From Nigrospora sphaerica (lineage: Eukaryota > Ascomycota > Sordariomycetes > Amphisphaeriales > Apiosporaceae): a stretch of 64,000 nt of DNA. The notes under the pieces are model-generated. The model was not told the origin of the DNA. It saw only the letters and a list, made by a program, of their open reading frames with translations, and ran no database searches. Made by a program: the position numbers and the translations under genes. Below, piece by piece: positions 1 through 11,364 of this stretch. Location of the stretch: positions 5,642,001 to 5,706,000 of the forward strand of contig JAGVVL010000001.1 in assembly GCA_018287875.1 (NCBI GenBank). The letters are read 5' to 3'. Within the stretch, counting starts at the first letter, position 1. Each line of letters begins with the position of its first letter.

Positions 1-1
1 T

Positions 2-781
2 ATTTACACCAACATGGGCCAGTATGTACAAGCCGTGGACCTGGCGCTCTCGCACAACCAGATCGACTACGCGGCTATTATTGCGGACAGACCCATGTCC
101 AACCCCGTTCTTCGCAAGAAGCTCTGGCTCGCCGTGGCGAAGAAGGTGGTCTCGCAGTCCAGCGATATGAAACCAGCCATCGAGTTTCTCAAGCGCTGCG
201 ATCTTCTGAAAATTGAGGACCTGATTCCTTTCTTCCCCGACTTTGTCGTCATTGATGACTTCAAGGAGGAGATTTGCAACGCCCTGGAGGACTACAGCCG
301 CAACATTGACGGACTGAAGAAGGAAATGGACGAAAGCTCCCAGACGGCTGCCAACATCAAGATCGACATCGCCGCGCTCGACCATCGGTACGCCATTGTC
401 GAACCCGGCGAGAAGTGCTACGTGTGCGGTCTGCCGTTGCTGAGCAGGCAGTTCTTCGTCTTCCCCTGTCAGCACGCTTTCCACTCCGACTGCCTGGGGA
501 AGAAGGTGCTGGAGCAGGCCGGCGTCGGCAAGAGCAAACGGATCAAGGACTGCCAGGTCCAGATCAGCAAGGGCTACGTACGTGGGGCAAAGAAGGACAC
601 CGTGGTTGCGGAGCTTGACGCACTCGTAGCCTCCGCCTGGTAAGTGGAACCCCTCGGACTCGTTGGAGCGCTTCATACTGATGATGGGAAACACAGCATC
701 CTCTGTAGCGACTACGCTATCAAGCGCATCGATGAGCCTTTTGTCACGTCGGACGATAATAAGAATGAGTGGGCTCTGTGA
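2..781 (+). CDS. vps18: Vps18/Pep3, HOPS/CORVET RING-finger subunit (3' part)
   Basis: This is the C-terminal part of the class C Vps protein Vps18 (Pep3), a core subunit of the HOPS and CORVET tethering complexes on endosomes and the vacuole. The reading frame is open from the window edge, so the 5' end lies outside. Exon ends at 639; the intron is 640-696 (GTAAGT...CACAG) and the last exon is 697-781, ending in TGA. The visible protein begins in the alpha-solenoid repeats (TNMGQYVQAVDLAL). It continues through a short coiled coil (LKKEMDESSQTAANI) and ends in the RING-H2 domain: CYVCG, then FPCQHAFHSDCL, and after the splice CILC completes the last zinc pair. The splice is needed to finish the RING; the unspliced frame stops just after the donor. 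The motif order and the conserved VEPGEKCYVCG/SRQFFVFPCQHAFHS block separate it from Vps11 and Vps41. Confidence 0.93.
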
Positions 782-3700
782 GACGAGACCCGGCCGGCCA
801 TGGGGGGAAAGGATTTGGGAGCAGGCATATATAGTTCGGTAGGCGAATGCAATTTCTCGCCCGGGGCGACGCGAGGCAGTACCTAGTGTAGTACCTTGGA
901 ATGCAAATAGATACCCGACTATTTACAGTGGTCGCCGCACCTTGTTGCAATCTGTTTAACGTCGTCCAACATGGACGCCTCGACAAGGCCACGCCCGTCT
1001 CTACCGGTGCGGTGATGACGGGGAGGGAACCGCGATCGGCTGTCCCCAGATCTTGCTCTCCCCCAAGCCGTCGGTTGTTGCCATGATAGGTTGAGTGACG
1101 AGGGTGTCTATTTCCCGTGCCCCCTCGGTTTCGAACCCGAGTTCGGGGTCCGGAGGTTAGCTTCGTCTTTGGTCCAGCCGAACCCCCGAGAGCACGGCGC
1201 CCTTCCCCTCCCGGCCGAGGCAACTTGCGAAACGCACGCCGGCAGAAGCCGAGATTTCCGATCGGCCCGTGGCGGCTCGGTACCGCTCGCAAAATGAATA
1301 GGTACGTACCAATGGACAGGTGCTGAGCAGAAAAGGCGAGGGGGAAGAAAATCGGCCACGCCGCCATCGAAGGGGCAGGGAGCCCGGTATTCCGTATACG
1401 GGTGCACGTATAGAGGGCCGAGCGGCGGTCCCGGGACTCGCCTCGTCGGCCTGATCCTTGGCCCGTCGCTCACGATCGGATGGGTTGGAACGAGCTACAT
1501 ACACACAAGATGACTGCATGGCGGCCCCCCTCCCCATGGGACGACGTCCAAACTCTCGCAGGCCGACCGGCATTGTTCACATTATACCTTTCGCCGAGCT
1601 GAGACCCTTTCCACCCCCTGAGCGGCAAGGTTGCGCGTGGTACGTACGACCCAGCTGGCCAGTCCCGAGCGAGATGAGGTCTTTTTGCTTCATCTTTTTG
1701 TATTGTTTCCTGGTAGCCAATCGCCGTGATAGGGTTGGCCGTCTTGGAAGGGCCCGGCCGAGGACGCAGCCCGATGACCATGGGGCCCACGAGCAAGGGG
1801 GCGCGGAGGGGAAGGAAACCTGGCGCTTACCATTACGCATACATAACCTACGTACGCGCGTACCGGGGGGGGACACGCGGGGAGGGCTATGCGATAGGCA
1901 AGCAGAGGCTGACGTCGGCGGATAACAAGAAGCCTCCCCTCCCCTCCCCGTTGCCCAATGACGGACGACGGCATAGGACCTTTGCCCGCGGGGACGGCGG
2001 AACCCCCTCCCCGCCGTCCGCCGGGCAACGCGGGCGCGACGCCGTATGTACTTTGTACCTAGGGAAGGGGGGAGAAGGGGCCATTCTCCGCTCCCACCTG
2101 CGGCTGCGCGGACGGGCGAGCCGACAACAGGAACCCCCCCCAAAGATGACACGGGTTACCTGCGGCATGGAACACGAGCCGAGATCAACTGCCCCCACGG
2201 CTCAAAGTTGTCAAACGCATTCGTTTCCTTACCCCCGGGGAATGTAAATAGTCGGCCATGTACCCATCTCGTAAATAGAGTGACCGTCAGCCCGGGCCTC
2301 GGGCGAGGGGTCTATTTCAGGCACAGGGGACTTTGGGCGGGGAGGGGGCATAAGGGTCATGGTCCCCCGACACGGCGCTTTGTATGCAATTGAATGGCTT
2401 TCCCCGGGAGAGGAGAGGAGAAAGGTAAGGGGTGGATGACTACTGGCGAAGAGCTGAGGTCCCGTGCGAACCCACCCCCACACGCTCATCCCTGCCGGCC
2501 ATCTTCTACGGGTTTGCGATGAGCATCTGAAACAGGGCCAGCGCGCGAGTGCACCTCCTGCTGTCGCTCTCGCGTTCGGGGAGGGGGAGGGGAGCGAGGA
2601 GGGAAATGAAGGTGGGATGGAAAAGAAACGGAGGGGTTTTTCGCCCACCGAAGACCTGCGAACGGTCGCCCGGCCCGCGATGCGTTGAGGGAGAGTGAAG
2701 GCTTGGGATAGAGGAGGGAGGATCCCGGGAACATGGAACCCCCGGGTCCCAGATCGGCAGGAACGAGTGGAAACCCATACACACGCCCAGGGACGCGCTC
2801 GCTATCCACGCACGGCATCAGTAAAGCGCCTAACATCTAGAATGTACCTACTTTACAGGTGGTGTGCGCGAGCCCATTGGAGGATGTCGTGCCTCGCGAG
2901 ACTACAAAAGAGAAAGAAGAAAAGAAAAACTGGCTACCAGAGTTTAGTCGCAAAAGCCGTCGCAAGGCACACGTGTCGTGAAAGGGGGCGGGCTGCAGCA
3001 TCGCGCGTCGTCGGATAAGACGCAGCGCCGTGGCGCCATGGGTAGGCACATGAGACGATGTTTCGGATTTTGGGCTCTAGCCCGTCCCGAAGCCCTCATT
3101 GGTGGACAAAGGAAGAGTCGTCGCGTTGATCGCAACCAACAAGATCTTCAGAGGGACACCGACGGTCGGGCCAGGCTTCTTGGGGGGCGGCGCCAGGGGA
3201 ACAAGGGGCCTCGTAGCGCCCTGGTGCGGTGCCGAAGCCCTATGGCGGTACATAAGCAAGTACATACATACTAGTAGGCACATAACAACTAGCAGGAAAC
3301 GGAAACGGTTGCACGTATGCTAGCTAGTAGGCGATATAGAAGCCCGCCTCAAGTCGTCCACCGAATCCGACGAGATGAACTGGCGGCGGCGGCGGAAAGG
3401 CGGGGCCCCGTCGGCACCGAGTGACCGAGTTGCCCTCGTTTGGGGCATCTGAGAGCTGGGAAACAGCAGCCTCCCATGTGAGTGTGGGGGGGGGTGGCCG
3501 AGTACCGGTAGTAACCCAACCCTTGAGCTGTGCTATGACTTGCATCGTATCTGCAGTTATAAGCCAGGCGGCAATGTTCCATAATCAAACACCAAGACGC
3601 TGCAGACGGCACCAAGGGGCGTCCAGAAGAGGCTTCTGTCACCTCGACAAACATGCCGGGCAGGATAGGCGCTGTCTCACCCACTGTTCCTGCCCACCGC

Positions 3701-6485
3701 CCGTCCTCGACCGGCGAGGGTTTTCCAGACTTCGTTCGACGCTACGGGAATACCTGCCCTCCATTGACTGGGTGCGTAGAGAGACACGGTATATAGCAGA
3801 TATTGCTTCTTTTGGGTTGTCTTGTCTGTTGTGCTGGGGACGTGCAAGAAGAAAGTAGGGAGCCTCTTTTTGGGTTGGTTTCTTTGCTTTGTGTCCGACT
3901 CTCGCTTGTTGCAAGACTCGGATTTGGCAGCCAAACCGGTTCCATGTGCTCGCCTAGCGAGCAGCAGCAGCCCGAAGTCTCACGCGGACCAGACCTGTGT
4001 GTCAAGCCAGCCATGGCAGCTTTCTTTTCCATGTGCTGCTGGATTAGTACATATAGCAGCAGCAGTATGATGACACCGCGTGTTCGGCTGGCGATCTGCA
4101 GGACCGGCGCCGGCAGAGGGCGCGGGCGTGTGCGCGTGCCCGTAGGTACAACTAGAAAACGGCTAGGTAGGAAGCGGGCGGTTTTACCGGTCGATCGCGG
4201 GTGCAATCCGGGGCACAAGGGGGGAGCGGCACTTCCCCAGGGGCGTCGACAAGGGGACGAGGTCTCGGCTGGACGCCCAAGCCACCACGGGTTCCCCGTC
4301 GAGCCATGCCATGCCGCTGGGCTGGGCGGTAAGCGAGTGCACACAGCACACACAGCAGTGAGGCTTCTCTTTCTTGAGGTTTTACCTTCGGCAGAGAGCC
4401 GGCCGTTGAAGCTTGCTGCCCCCGGAAGCACCACCCAGCTCTCTGCCTGTGCGCCCAGTTCCCGAAGCAGCCCCGTCTTGGGCGGCCGCTCTGACACATG
4501 AATAGATACGCGCGTGGGTTGGAACGAAGCAATCAAGATGTCAACGGGGCCTGCAGCTTGCGCGAAGACACATACTGTGTAGGCTGCCTCTCATTGGCAT
4601 ACGTTTCCCGCCATGTCGTGGGGAGAGCGCGGCGCCCTGCCTCCAGTTATTGGACAGAGGGAAGGTTTAGGTCGGCCCCAATCCACGAAAACCAAGGTAC
4701 CAGCTGACGACAAGTACCCAGAAGCAAACGTGGTCGTCGGCGTAAGCAGTCGAGGACGGTCAATGATGCATGTGGCAAAAGAACGTTGGCATTGACTTTG
4801 GTCGGCCACATGGGGGCAAACCCATTCCGCCGCCCTTTGGGCCTGACAGTCCGAAGATCGTCGTCGGGGACGTACGATCCTTGGCACCGAGGGCTGACAC
4901 CTGACGGACTCGGATTAGATTGCAAACACCCACATACAGACATGCACCCACAGAGAGAGACACACGGCCCGGCCAAGCCTCCCTCCATCAACCCATTCCA
5001 TCATGAGCGATTAGGGGATGAAGAGATCTCTAGCGGGGTTTGTAGATATCTCCCACGGTGCTAACACGACCTCTCTGCCAAGGTAAGTACGTGGGTAAGT
5101 ACCTAGGAGCCCTGACTGCCCTAGCTATTTGAGGTCCAGTGCCTGATTAAAGCGGGCCAAGGTACAACGGCCATTGAAACATCCACACGGCATGTGCTTC
5201 TCCCCTTAGCCGTGCATAAGCACCTTACCTAGATCACGAAATCGAAGGAATTGGCCGGCGGCGGCGTTCGACGAAAAACCCAACAACGCCACGTCTCGAA
5301 TCCACCCTACCCTGCAGAGACGTGATGCAGATGGCGAGGATGGGATGGCGCCCCGTCTGATTCGGTCATTTCGCAGCGCGCTCGCGGTGCGGATTTGCAG
5401 GGGCGAGGCCGAGAGGCTCCGAAAAAGGCCACACAGACGAGTGGGGGTCCCACTCCAGTGTGACGACGGTGACCCCTCTAGCTTCATTCCGTCGTTGGAG
5501 TTGACAAGTGGCTCGTCCGTCCGAGGCTTAGGCCGCCAGACCGGCCGGCCGGTTGCTTGGCCGGTTATCTGGCCCATTCAGACCTGGAGGCAGTTGTCGT
5601 TGAACGGCGAACCGCTTAACCGATCCTGCTGCTAACCCGTGTCAACCGCCGACTGTTTGAATTCAACGTCACTAAAGGCGAATGCTCGCTTAGCTTCTTA
5701 CTCGAGTATCTTTGGGGAAACCGATCTCTACCCAAGCATCTACCAAGTACGCGGCGTACGCATGAAATAGGCAGGCGCCTGTGCATAACCTACCAATGTA
5801 GGGACCTACGTGTATCTGTAGGTACAAACTTAGCCACCTCTTCATCACAGGAATGGATTAGTTGCTTTGGCCAGACACCTTGCATGGATACATCGATACC
5901 CAGTACTTCTACATGGGGCCCCCAAGCCACCAAGCCGCGCTGCCGCAGTCGTCGCCAGATATCTGCGAATGCATATGGCAAGTATCCATGAGATCTGGGA
6001 TGCACTGGTCACAAAGGGGCCGTGGCTGCGGTCTGTTTATCGACCCCGGCCGACTACCGGGGGGGCAGGCCTTTCGCGCGCCAGGCCCCGTCATAGTAAT
6101 ATACCCGGAGGGGGTGAGAGGGGGAGAGGGGGGACGGGATGTGCGTAAAAGGTCGCCCCTGGTTTCATGCCGTCCTAGGCCTTGCTTCCAAACGCCCTCA
6201 ATGCTGGGCCCATCTGCACGGCCTGCCAGTCTGTCGAGCCTGCCCTGCCTCGTCTGGCCTTGTTGGCTCGAACCGGCCTAACGCTTTGCCATTCTGCGAC
6301 CCCACCCCGGCCTATTTTTCCCTGCTCGCATCATGTAGTTGACTAGTAACCTCTCCAGTCCCCATTGAAACCTCGTGCGCGCGTTACGTGGAGGGGCGAC
6401 CGCATTTCTATCTATCCACAACACCACCACCTCCACGAACATACAGCCAACATATAGCAGCCAACCAGCCGGCCGGCCAGCACAA

Positions 6486-6575
6486 GCAACAGCAGCAGCA
6501 AGCAGCGGCAGTAGTAGCAGATGTAGTAGTAGCAACAGCGGCACCAGCAGTAGCAGCACCAGCACCAGCACCGGC
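6486..6575. repeat. Imperfect CAG/GTA/ACC trinucleotide tract
   Basis: About 90 bp of interrupted trinucleotides: CAGCAGCAG, then AGTAGTAGCAG, GTAGTAGTAG, and CACCAGCACCAGCACC. It lies about 1.3 kb upstream of the Puf start codon and could be in its promoter or leader. Confidence 0.75.
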
Positions 6576-6670
6576 GAGTAGCCCACCTATGCCGTCCAGT
6601 AACGCTGGCCACCAGCACCACGGCTACGGCTGTCCATAGTTTTAACACCACTCGAGCCGACTTTACTGGC

Positions 6671-7090
6671 TACCTACCTCTACCCTCCCCCCCCTCTCTT
6701 CTCCTCCACCTCCTCCACCACCATCGCCCCCAACTCCTGCTGCTCCTGCTTCTGTCTGACCCTGTGTCCCCAACTCCTGCGGCTGCTGTGTCTGCCATCC
6801 TTTAATCCCCTTCTCCAGGCCCTCATATTCCCCGACTTTGCCCTGCCTTACTCGTGTGCAAGTACCAGCCTCCTCCGATGCTACCGGGGATCGTGCACAG
6901 CTGGAGAGAGACCGTCCGCCTAATGAAGCCTGTATATTGAACTGGAATTGATCCATCCGTTTGGCCTTTTTTCCTACCTCCACCCACTGTCCCCGATCTT
7001 TTCTCCCCCTCCCCAAACCTCTCACCCCTCCCCCCTTCGTTTCCTACTCTCTGTCCTCGTTCCCACCTACTTCCTGCTCCTCCCTCATCC
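6671..7090 (+). promoter_or_regulatory. Polypyrimidine (CT-rich) region upstream of Puf gene
   Basis: The plus strand is dominated by C and T runs (for example CCCTCCCCCCCCTCTC near 6690 and TCTCCCCCTCCCC near 7005). Such CT tracts are common just upstream of transcription starts in filamentous fungi. The assignment as core promoter of the gene at 7864 is inferred from position only; no TATA box is obvious. Confidence 0.4.
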
Positions 7091-7863
7091 AGGACTCGGA
7101 TCAGTGTCGGGAAACTTCCTTCGAGGCTCGAGTGCCAGAAAGCTACACAACATTCGATTGGTATCGCAGGGAGACAAGAGAGACGCAAAAGAAAGAAAAG
7201 AAAAAAGCATTGGGCAACTGTGTTCTCCTGCTTGAGAAAAAAGCTCGACTCCGAACCTTACCGCCCCGGACCCAGCTCTGGAACCCAACCGCCTACGAAA
7301 TTTCATCACCGCCGCTGTCATTTGCGCACCGGAACCCTCTTCGGGCTTTGACGTTCCTTGCATCGACCCATTCGTCGTTTCCGACAGCCCTTGCTCGTCC
7401 GTGTCGACACGCACCGCCTGCGGCTCGACCCGATCAGTTGACCTCTGATCAGCCCGACCAATTGTAATACAATTCCGCATCACCGCCGTGTCGGGATTCT
7501 TTACCTTCGACAGCCTCGCTCGCTTGGACGTACGCCATCCTGTCCTTTCTTGCTGTCAACCTTGCGTCTCGACGACATAATACGCCATCCGCCATCCTGT
7601 CGCCCTTGGCCGTTGTTGATCTACGCCGGGATCGCACAAGCACGAGCAAGCTCGCTAGACACGATTGGCGTCGTCGTTGGCGTCGTCGTCAGCCAGCTCG
7701 ACCCTAAAGTTACTCGACCTTCTTTTCAACCCTGTCGTGCACGCCTGCATACTAGGGCCGCACCGGGTTAATATTCAACCAGTACATACTCGTTCGCCAA
7801 AGAGAGCGCCCGCTATTCTATACAGGCCGCTTCTTCTGACGAGGGTCGGATGAATAATCGATA

Positions 7864-10800
7864 ATGTCAACTGCTAGATCCGAACACTTGACCATCGGCT
7901 TTCCGCCGCTGAGTTCCACCGGCCAAGGCCGTTCCACCTCGCCCACCACCACCACCAACTCCCAGTCTCCCATCGAAACCAACCCGGCCGTTAGGTCGCC
8001 GTTTGGAATCCCCGGGAGCAAAATGGCGGGCGCCGCGCGATCGGGGGCAGGCTCCCCACTGAATGACCAGTCTGGTTCCGGCTCGTCCAGGCTGTTCTCC
8101 AAGCGGGCTCGAGAGATCCAGGCCCAGGAGGGAGTCGCGGGCTTGCCCGTCAACAACCTCTGGGGCGGTCCGCCCACGAGCGGAAACTCGACTCCCCTGC
8201 GCGAAAACATTCCCGAGTCGCCCACCGACGGTTTTCCTGACTTCAACCAGCTGCCCACCCCCGACAGCATGCCTTTGAGCGGGAGACGTGCCCGCGCCGG
8301 GACAGTCCCGTCCCGGTTTCCAGGCGCTCCGGTCGGCAGTGGTATGCTGAATGTCCCGCCCATGGGACAGCAGGCCGCGCGGCCTGCGCCCTCCACCAGC
8401 CCCTTCGGCAAGACGCCGTCGCCCGGCTTGGCCGAATCCTCGTCGGCGGCAGACCCTGGCAGGTCTTCGACATTGTTGTCGAGATTGCGTGCTGGCTCTA
8501 TGCCCCAGCGTAGCCCCTTCTCGTCTAACATCCCTACCACCTCCGCCTCCCCCTTCGGCCCTTCTATCTTCAGCAGCTGGAACCCCACCGGCCGCGAGCG
8601 AGGCAACACGCTGGCAAGCATCGCGAGTGTGGGTTCGAACGGCCCCAGCTCCCCGGCACAGTCGGCCTTTTCCAAGGAGGGCACTGGTGAAAACGATGTT
8701 CACATGAGAACCCTCGACTATCTCGGCCTTGCCGAGACGCCCCAACCTCAGCGCGCCCAGCTTGCCACCCCCTACCTTCCCGGCCTCGCCGATTTCACGA
8801 AGCAGGCAAACCGGTTCCGCTCCTACTCGGTCAATAACAAAGACAAGTACGCCGACGAGGACGAAGAGGACTACGATGACGGCATGGGAGCTGAGAGCCA
8901 GTACGCCGCTCTCCTTCAGGACCAGCTGGCTGCCACCAATGCTGCCATCCACAGTCACAACCTTGCCGTGCAGGGCCTGCAGGCTTTCGCCCGCCAAACT
9001 ATCACGCGCCCCCGCGCACGGACGGCCGGTGTGCTCGATTTGGCCGGCGCTGGCTCCCGGGGAGCCATGCGCACCTTCCTTCCGACGCCCTCGCGGCTTG
9101 ACAATTCCATGACGGCAGCCGAGATCAGACTGCCGGACGAGAAGGACTATGAGGATTTGCCTCAGTCTGTTGCCGGCCTGAACCTGGGTCGGTCGAACAG
9201 CAGGAACAATGGCTTGTTGGCGGCCGACGAGGCTGGCCTGGAGGGCCCTACGAGTGCCCTGTGGCTCGGCAGCATTCCTACTTCGACCACCACGTCGACG
9301 TTGACCGAGATGTTTAAGCAGTACGGCCCCATTCTCTCTGCCCGGGTTTTGACGCACAAGAACTGCGGTTTCGTCAACTTTGAGAGAATCGACAGCGCCA
9401 TGACTGCCAAGACGGCCATGAACGGCAAGGAAATCTTCCCCGGGGCCGGCCCGATTCGCATCAACTTCGCCAAGCCGCCTTCTGCCTCCAACACCCCTGG
9501 TCACGAAGGTGCCTTCCCGTCTCCCAGCCCCGATCCCTTCACCAAGGGACAGGAAGCTGCAGCATCGGGCGCTGCCGCCGCCGGCGGCGACGGTACTTCG
9601 GCGGCATCCCTCACCAACGCCGCTCCCACCATTCCTCCTTTGCATGAGATGACGGGAGACATACTCCAGATTGTCAAGTCGTTCGGGGCCACCGACGAGG
9701 ACACCTTCCGGATCTCGCGCTCTCTGACGTCGGCCATCCAGTTTACCGCATTCGTAGATGAGATCCCGCCCGTGCGGGAGCCCACGCACACCCGTGTCCA
9801 CGACGCCCCGAAGCTGCGGGACATCCGCAAGCGCATCGACAACCAGAGTCTCTCGCAGGGCGAAGTTGAGAACATTGCCCTTGATATGCTGCCCGAGATC
9901 GCGGAGCTCTCGTCGGACTACCTTGGAAACACGGTGGTCCAGAAGCTGTTCGAGCACTGCTCGGACCAGGTCCGAGACGCCATGCTGGCTGAGATTGCGC
10001 CTCACCTGGCCGAGATCGGCGTGCACAAGAACGGAACCTGGGCGGCGCAGAAGATCATCGATGTGTGCAAGACGCCCGCGCAGATGACCATGATTGTCGA
10101 AAACATCCGAGCCTACACGCTGCCCTTGTTCCTGGACCAGTACGGAAACTACGTCCTCCAGGGCTGCCTAAAGTTCGGCCCCCCGTTCAACGACTTCATC
10201 TTCGAGACGATGCTGAGCAGGATGTGGGAGATCGGCCAGGGTCGCTACGGAGCGCGGGCCATGCGAGCGTGCCTGGAGAGCCACCACGCCAGCAAGGACC
10301 AGCAGAGGATGCTCGCGGCCGCCATTGCCCTGCACAGCGTCCAGCTGGCTACCAATGCCAACGGGGCTCTGCTGCTGACCTGGTTCCTGGACACGTGCAC
10401 CTTCCCCCAACGACGCAGTGTGCTGGCTCCTCAGCTTGTCCCCTACCTGGTTCACCTTTGCACCCACAAGGTGGCGTACCTGACAGTGCTCAAGGTCATC
10501 AACCAGAAGGCCGAGGCTGACGCGCGTGACACCATCTTGAAGGCCCTCTTTTTCACACCCAAGGACCAAGTGCTCGAGGCCATCCTCAGCGACCACGCCT
10601 GTGGCGCCACCCTCATCTTCAAGGTCTTGACCACCCCTTTCTTCGACGAGAGCATCCGCAGCCAGGTGGTCGACAATGTCAAGAACGTACTTATCCGCAT
10701 CAAAGCCCAGCCGAACCAGGGATACAAGCGACTCATGGACGAGGTCGGTCTCTCGACGCGCAACGGCGGTGGCAGCGCCTCGCGCGACCACTCGGCGCAC

Positions 10801-11364
10801 GCCGCCAACGAGCGACAGCGGCCGGGCTCGAGACAGGCCCAGGTGCAGGCGAATGCCGCTGCCATGCAGCAGAACGCGCAGTACAACAACCAGTTCATGA
10901 ACCCTCTGAATGCGGCGGGTACTGCCAGCGGCTACGACATGGGCGGTTTTGCCATCCCGCGTAGCGAGAGCGTCGAACCGGCCATGCCGCCGTTCCCGCA
11001 GTACGGCCAACAGGGCCCCATGTTCAACGGCAACAACGCGCCCATGGTGCCCCCCAACATGCAGCAGATGCAGTACCAGCAGAACATGCTCCAGCGTGGC
11101 GCGCCTCCCGTCAACAACTACTACCCGGCCATGCCCGTCGATCAGTACCGCACGCAGCCTATGTCCAACGGCAGCCCGATCCAGCCCCCGGGCGCCCCGG
11201 CAGGCTTTGCGCCGCCCGGGTTCAACATTGGTATGGGCATGGGAGGCTACGGGTACGGCGGCATGCCGTACATGCAAGAGCAGCCCGTCAACGCCCGCCG
11301 TGGACGTGTAGGTCAACCCCCTCAGCGGACAGGAAGATCGCCGCAGCCGCGTGCCCGTCAATGA
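7864..11364 (+). CDS. Jsn1/Puf1-type RRM + Pumilio-repeat RNA-binding protein
   Basis: A single uninterrupted frame encodes 1,166 residues. The family binds UGUA-containing 3' UTRs and controls mRNA decay, translation and localisation; the RRM-plus-Puf arrangement is that of yeast Jsn1/Puf1 and Puf2. Residues 1-330 are Ser/Pro/Gly-rich and probably disordered. An RRM lies at about 462-538, with RNP2 LWLGSI and RNP1 KNCGFVNF. Puf repeats run from about 650 to 970; repeat cores visible in order include GNTVVQKLFEHC, NGTWAAQKIIDVC, YGNYVLQGCL, YGARAMRACLE, NGALLLTWFL and CGATLIFKVL. The tail is rich in Gln, Met, Pro and Gly. The start is the first ATG after an upstream region with stops in this frame. 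The gene is convergent with the PHD-protein gene at 12837-17155. The large opposite-strand frames across it are shadows of codon bias. Confidence 0.92.
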   Translation: MSTARSEHLTIGFPPLSSTGQGRSTSPTTTTNSQSPIETNPAVRSPFGIPGSKMAGAARSGAGSPLNDQSGSGSSRLFSKRAREIQAQEGVAGLPVNNLWGGPPTSGNSTPLRENIPESPTDGFPDFNQLPTPDSMPLSGRRARAGTVPSRFPGAPVGSGMLNVPPMGQQAARPAPSTSPFGKTPSPGLAESSSAADPGRSSTLLSRLRAGSMPQRSPFSSNIPTTSASPFGPSIFSSWNPTGRERGNTLASIASVGSNGPSSPAQSAFSKEGTGENDVHMRTLDYLGLAETPQPQRAQLATPYLPGLADFTKQANRFRSYSVNNKDKYADEDEEDYDDGMGAESQYAALLQDQLAATNAAIHSHNLAVQGLQAFARQTITRPRARTAGVLDLAGAGSRGAMRTFLPTPSRLDNSMTAAEIRLPDEKDYEDLPQSVAGLNLGRSNSRNNGLLAADEAGLEGPTSALWLGSIPTSTTTSTLTEMFKQYGPILSARVLTHKNCGFVNFERIDSAMTAKTAMNGKEIFPGAGPIRINFAKPPSASNTPGHEGAFPSPSPDPFTKGQEAAASGAAAAGGDGTSAASLTNAAPTIPPLHEMTGDILQIVKSFGATDEDTFRISRSLTSAIQFTAFVDEIPPVREPTHTRVHDAPKLRDIRKRIDNQSLSQGEVENIALDMLPEIAELSSDYLGNTVVQKLFEHCSDQVRDAMLAEIAPHLAEIGVHKNGTWAAQKIIDVCKTPAQMTMIVENIRAYTLPLFLDQYGNYVLQGCLKFGPPFNDFIFETMLSRMWEIGQGRYGARAMRACLESHHASKDQQRMLAAAIALHSVQLATNANGALLLTWFLDTCTFPQRRSVLAPQLVPYLVHLCTHKVAYLTVLKVINQKAEADARDTILKALFFTPKDQVLEAILSDHACGATLIFKVLTTPFFDESIRSQVVDNVKNVLIRIKAQPNQGYKRLMDEVGLSTRNGGGSASRDHSAHAANERQRPGSRQAQVQANAAAMQQNAQYNNQFMNPLNAAGTASGYDMGGFAIPRSESVEPAMPPFPQYGQQGPMFNGNNAPMVPPNMQQMQYQQNMLQRGAPPVNNYYPAMPVDQYRTQPMSNGSPIQPPGAPAGFAPPGFNIGMGMGGYGYGGMPYMQEQPVNARRGRVGQPPQRTGRSPQPRARQ

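Larger units (their letters stand above)
782..7863. other. Intergenic, about 7 kb, no supported gene
   Basis: The open frames here are short GC-driven frames that overlap on both strands; none has a recognisable domain or convincing splice-linked continuation. The left end should hold the vps18 3' UTR. The right end, from about 6.6 kb, is pyrimidine-rich and probably contains the promoter and long leader of the Puf gene at 7864. The middle has scattered short TACCTAGG/GTACGTAC palindromes and G or C runs. I see no transposon termini or long internal duplication by eye. Confidence 0.6.

Noticed and set aside
1115..1150. B-box-like GGTTCGAAACC on the minus strand
   Set aside because: The motif is part of a short palindrome (CTCGG...CCGAG); the loop length is wrong for a T arm and no A box or acceptor stem is found.
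7867..10026. 719-codon open frame on the minus strand
   Set aside because: It lies entirely opposite the Puf coding region, has no domain, and is explained by strong third-position GC bias of the real gene.
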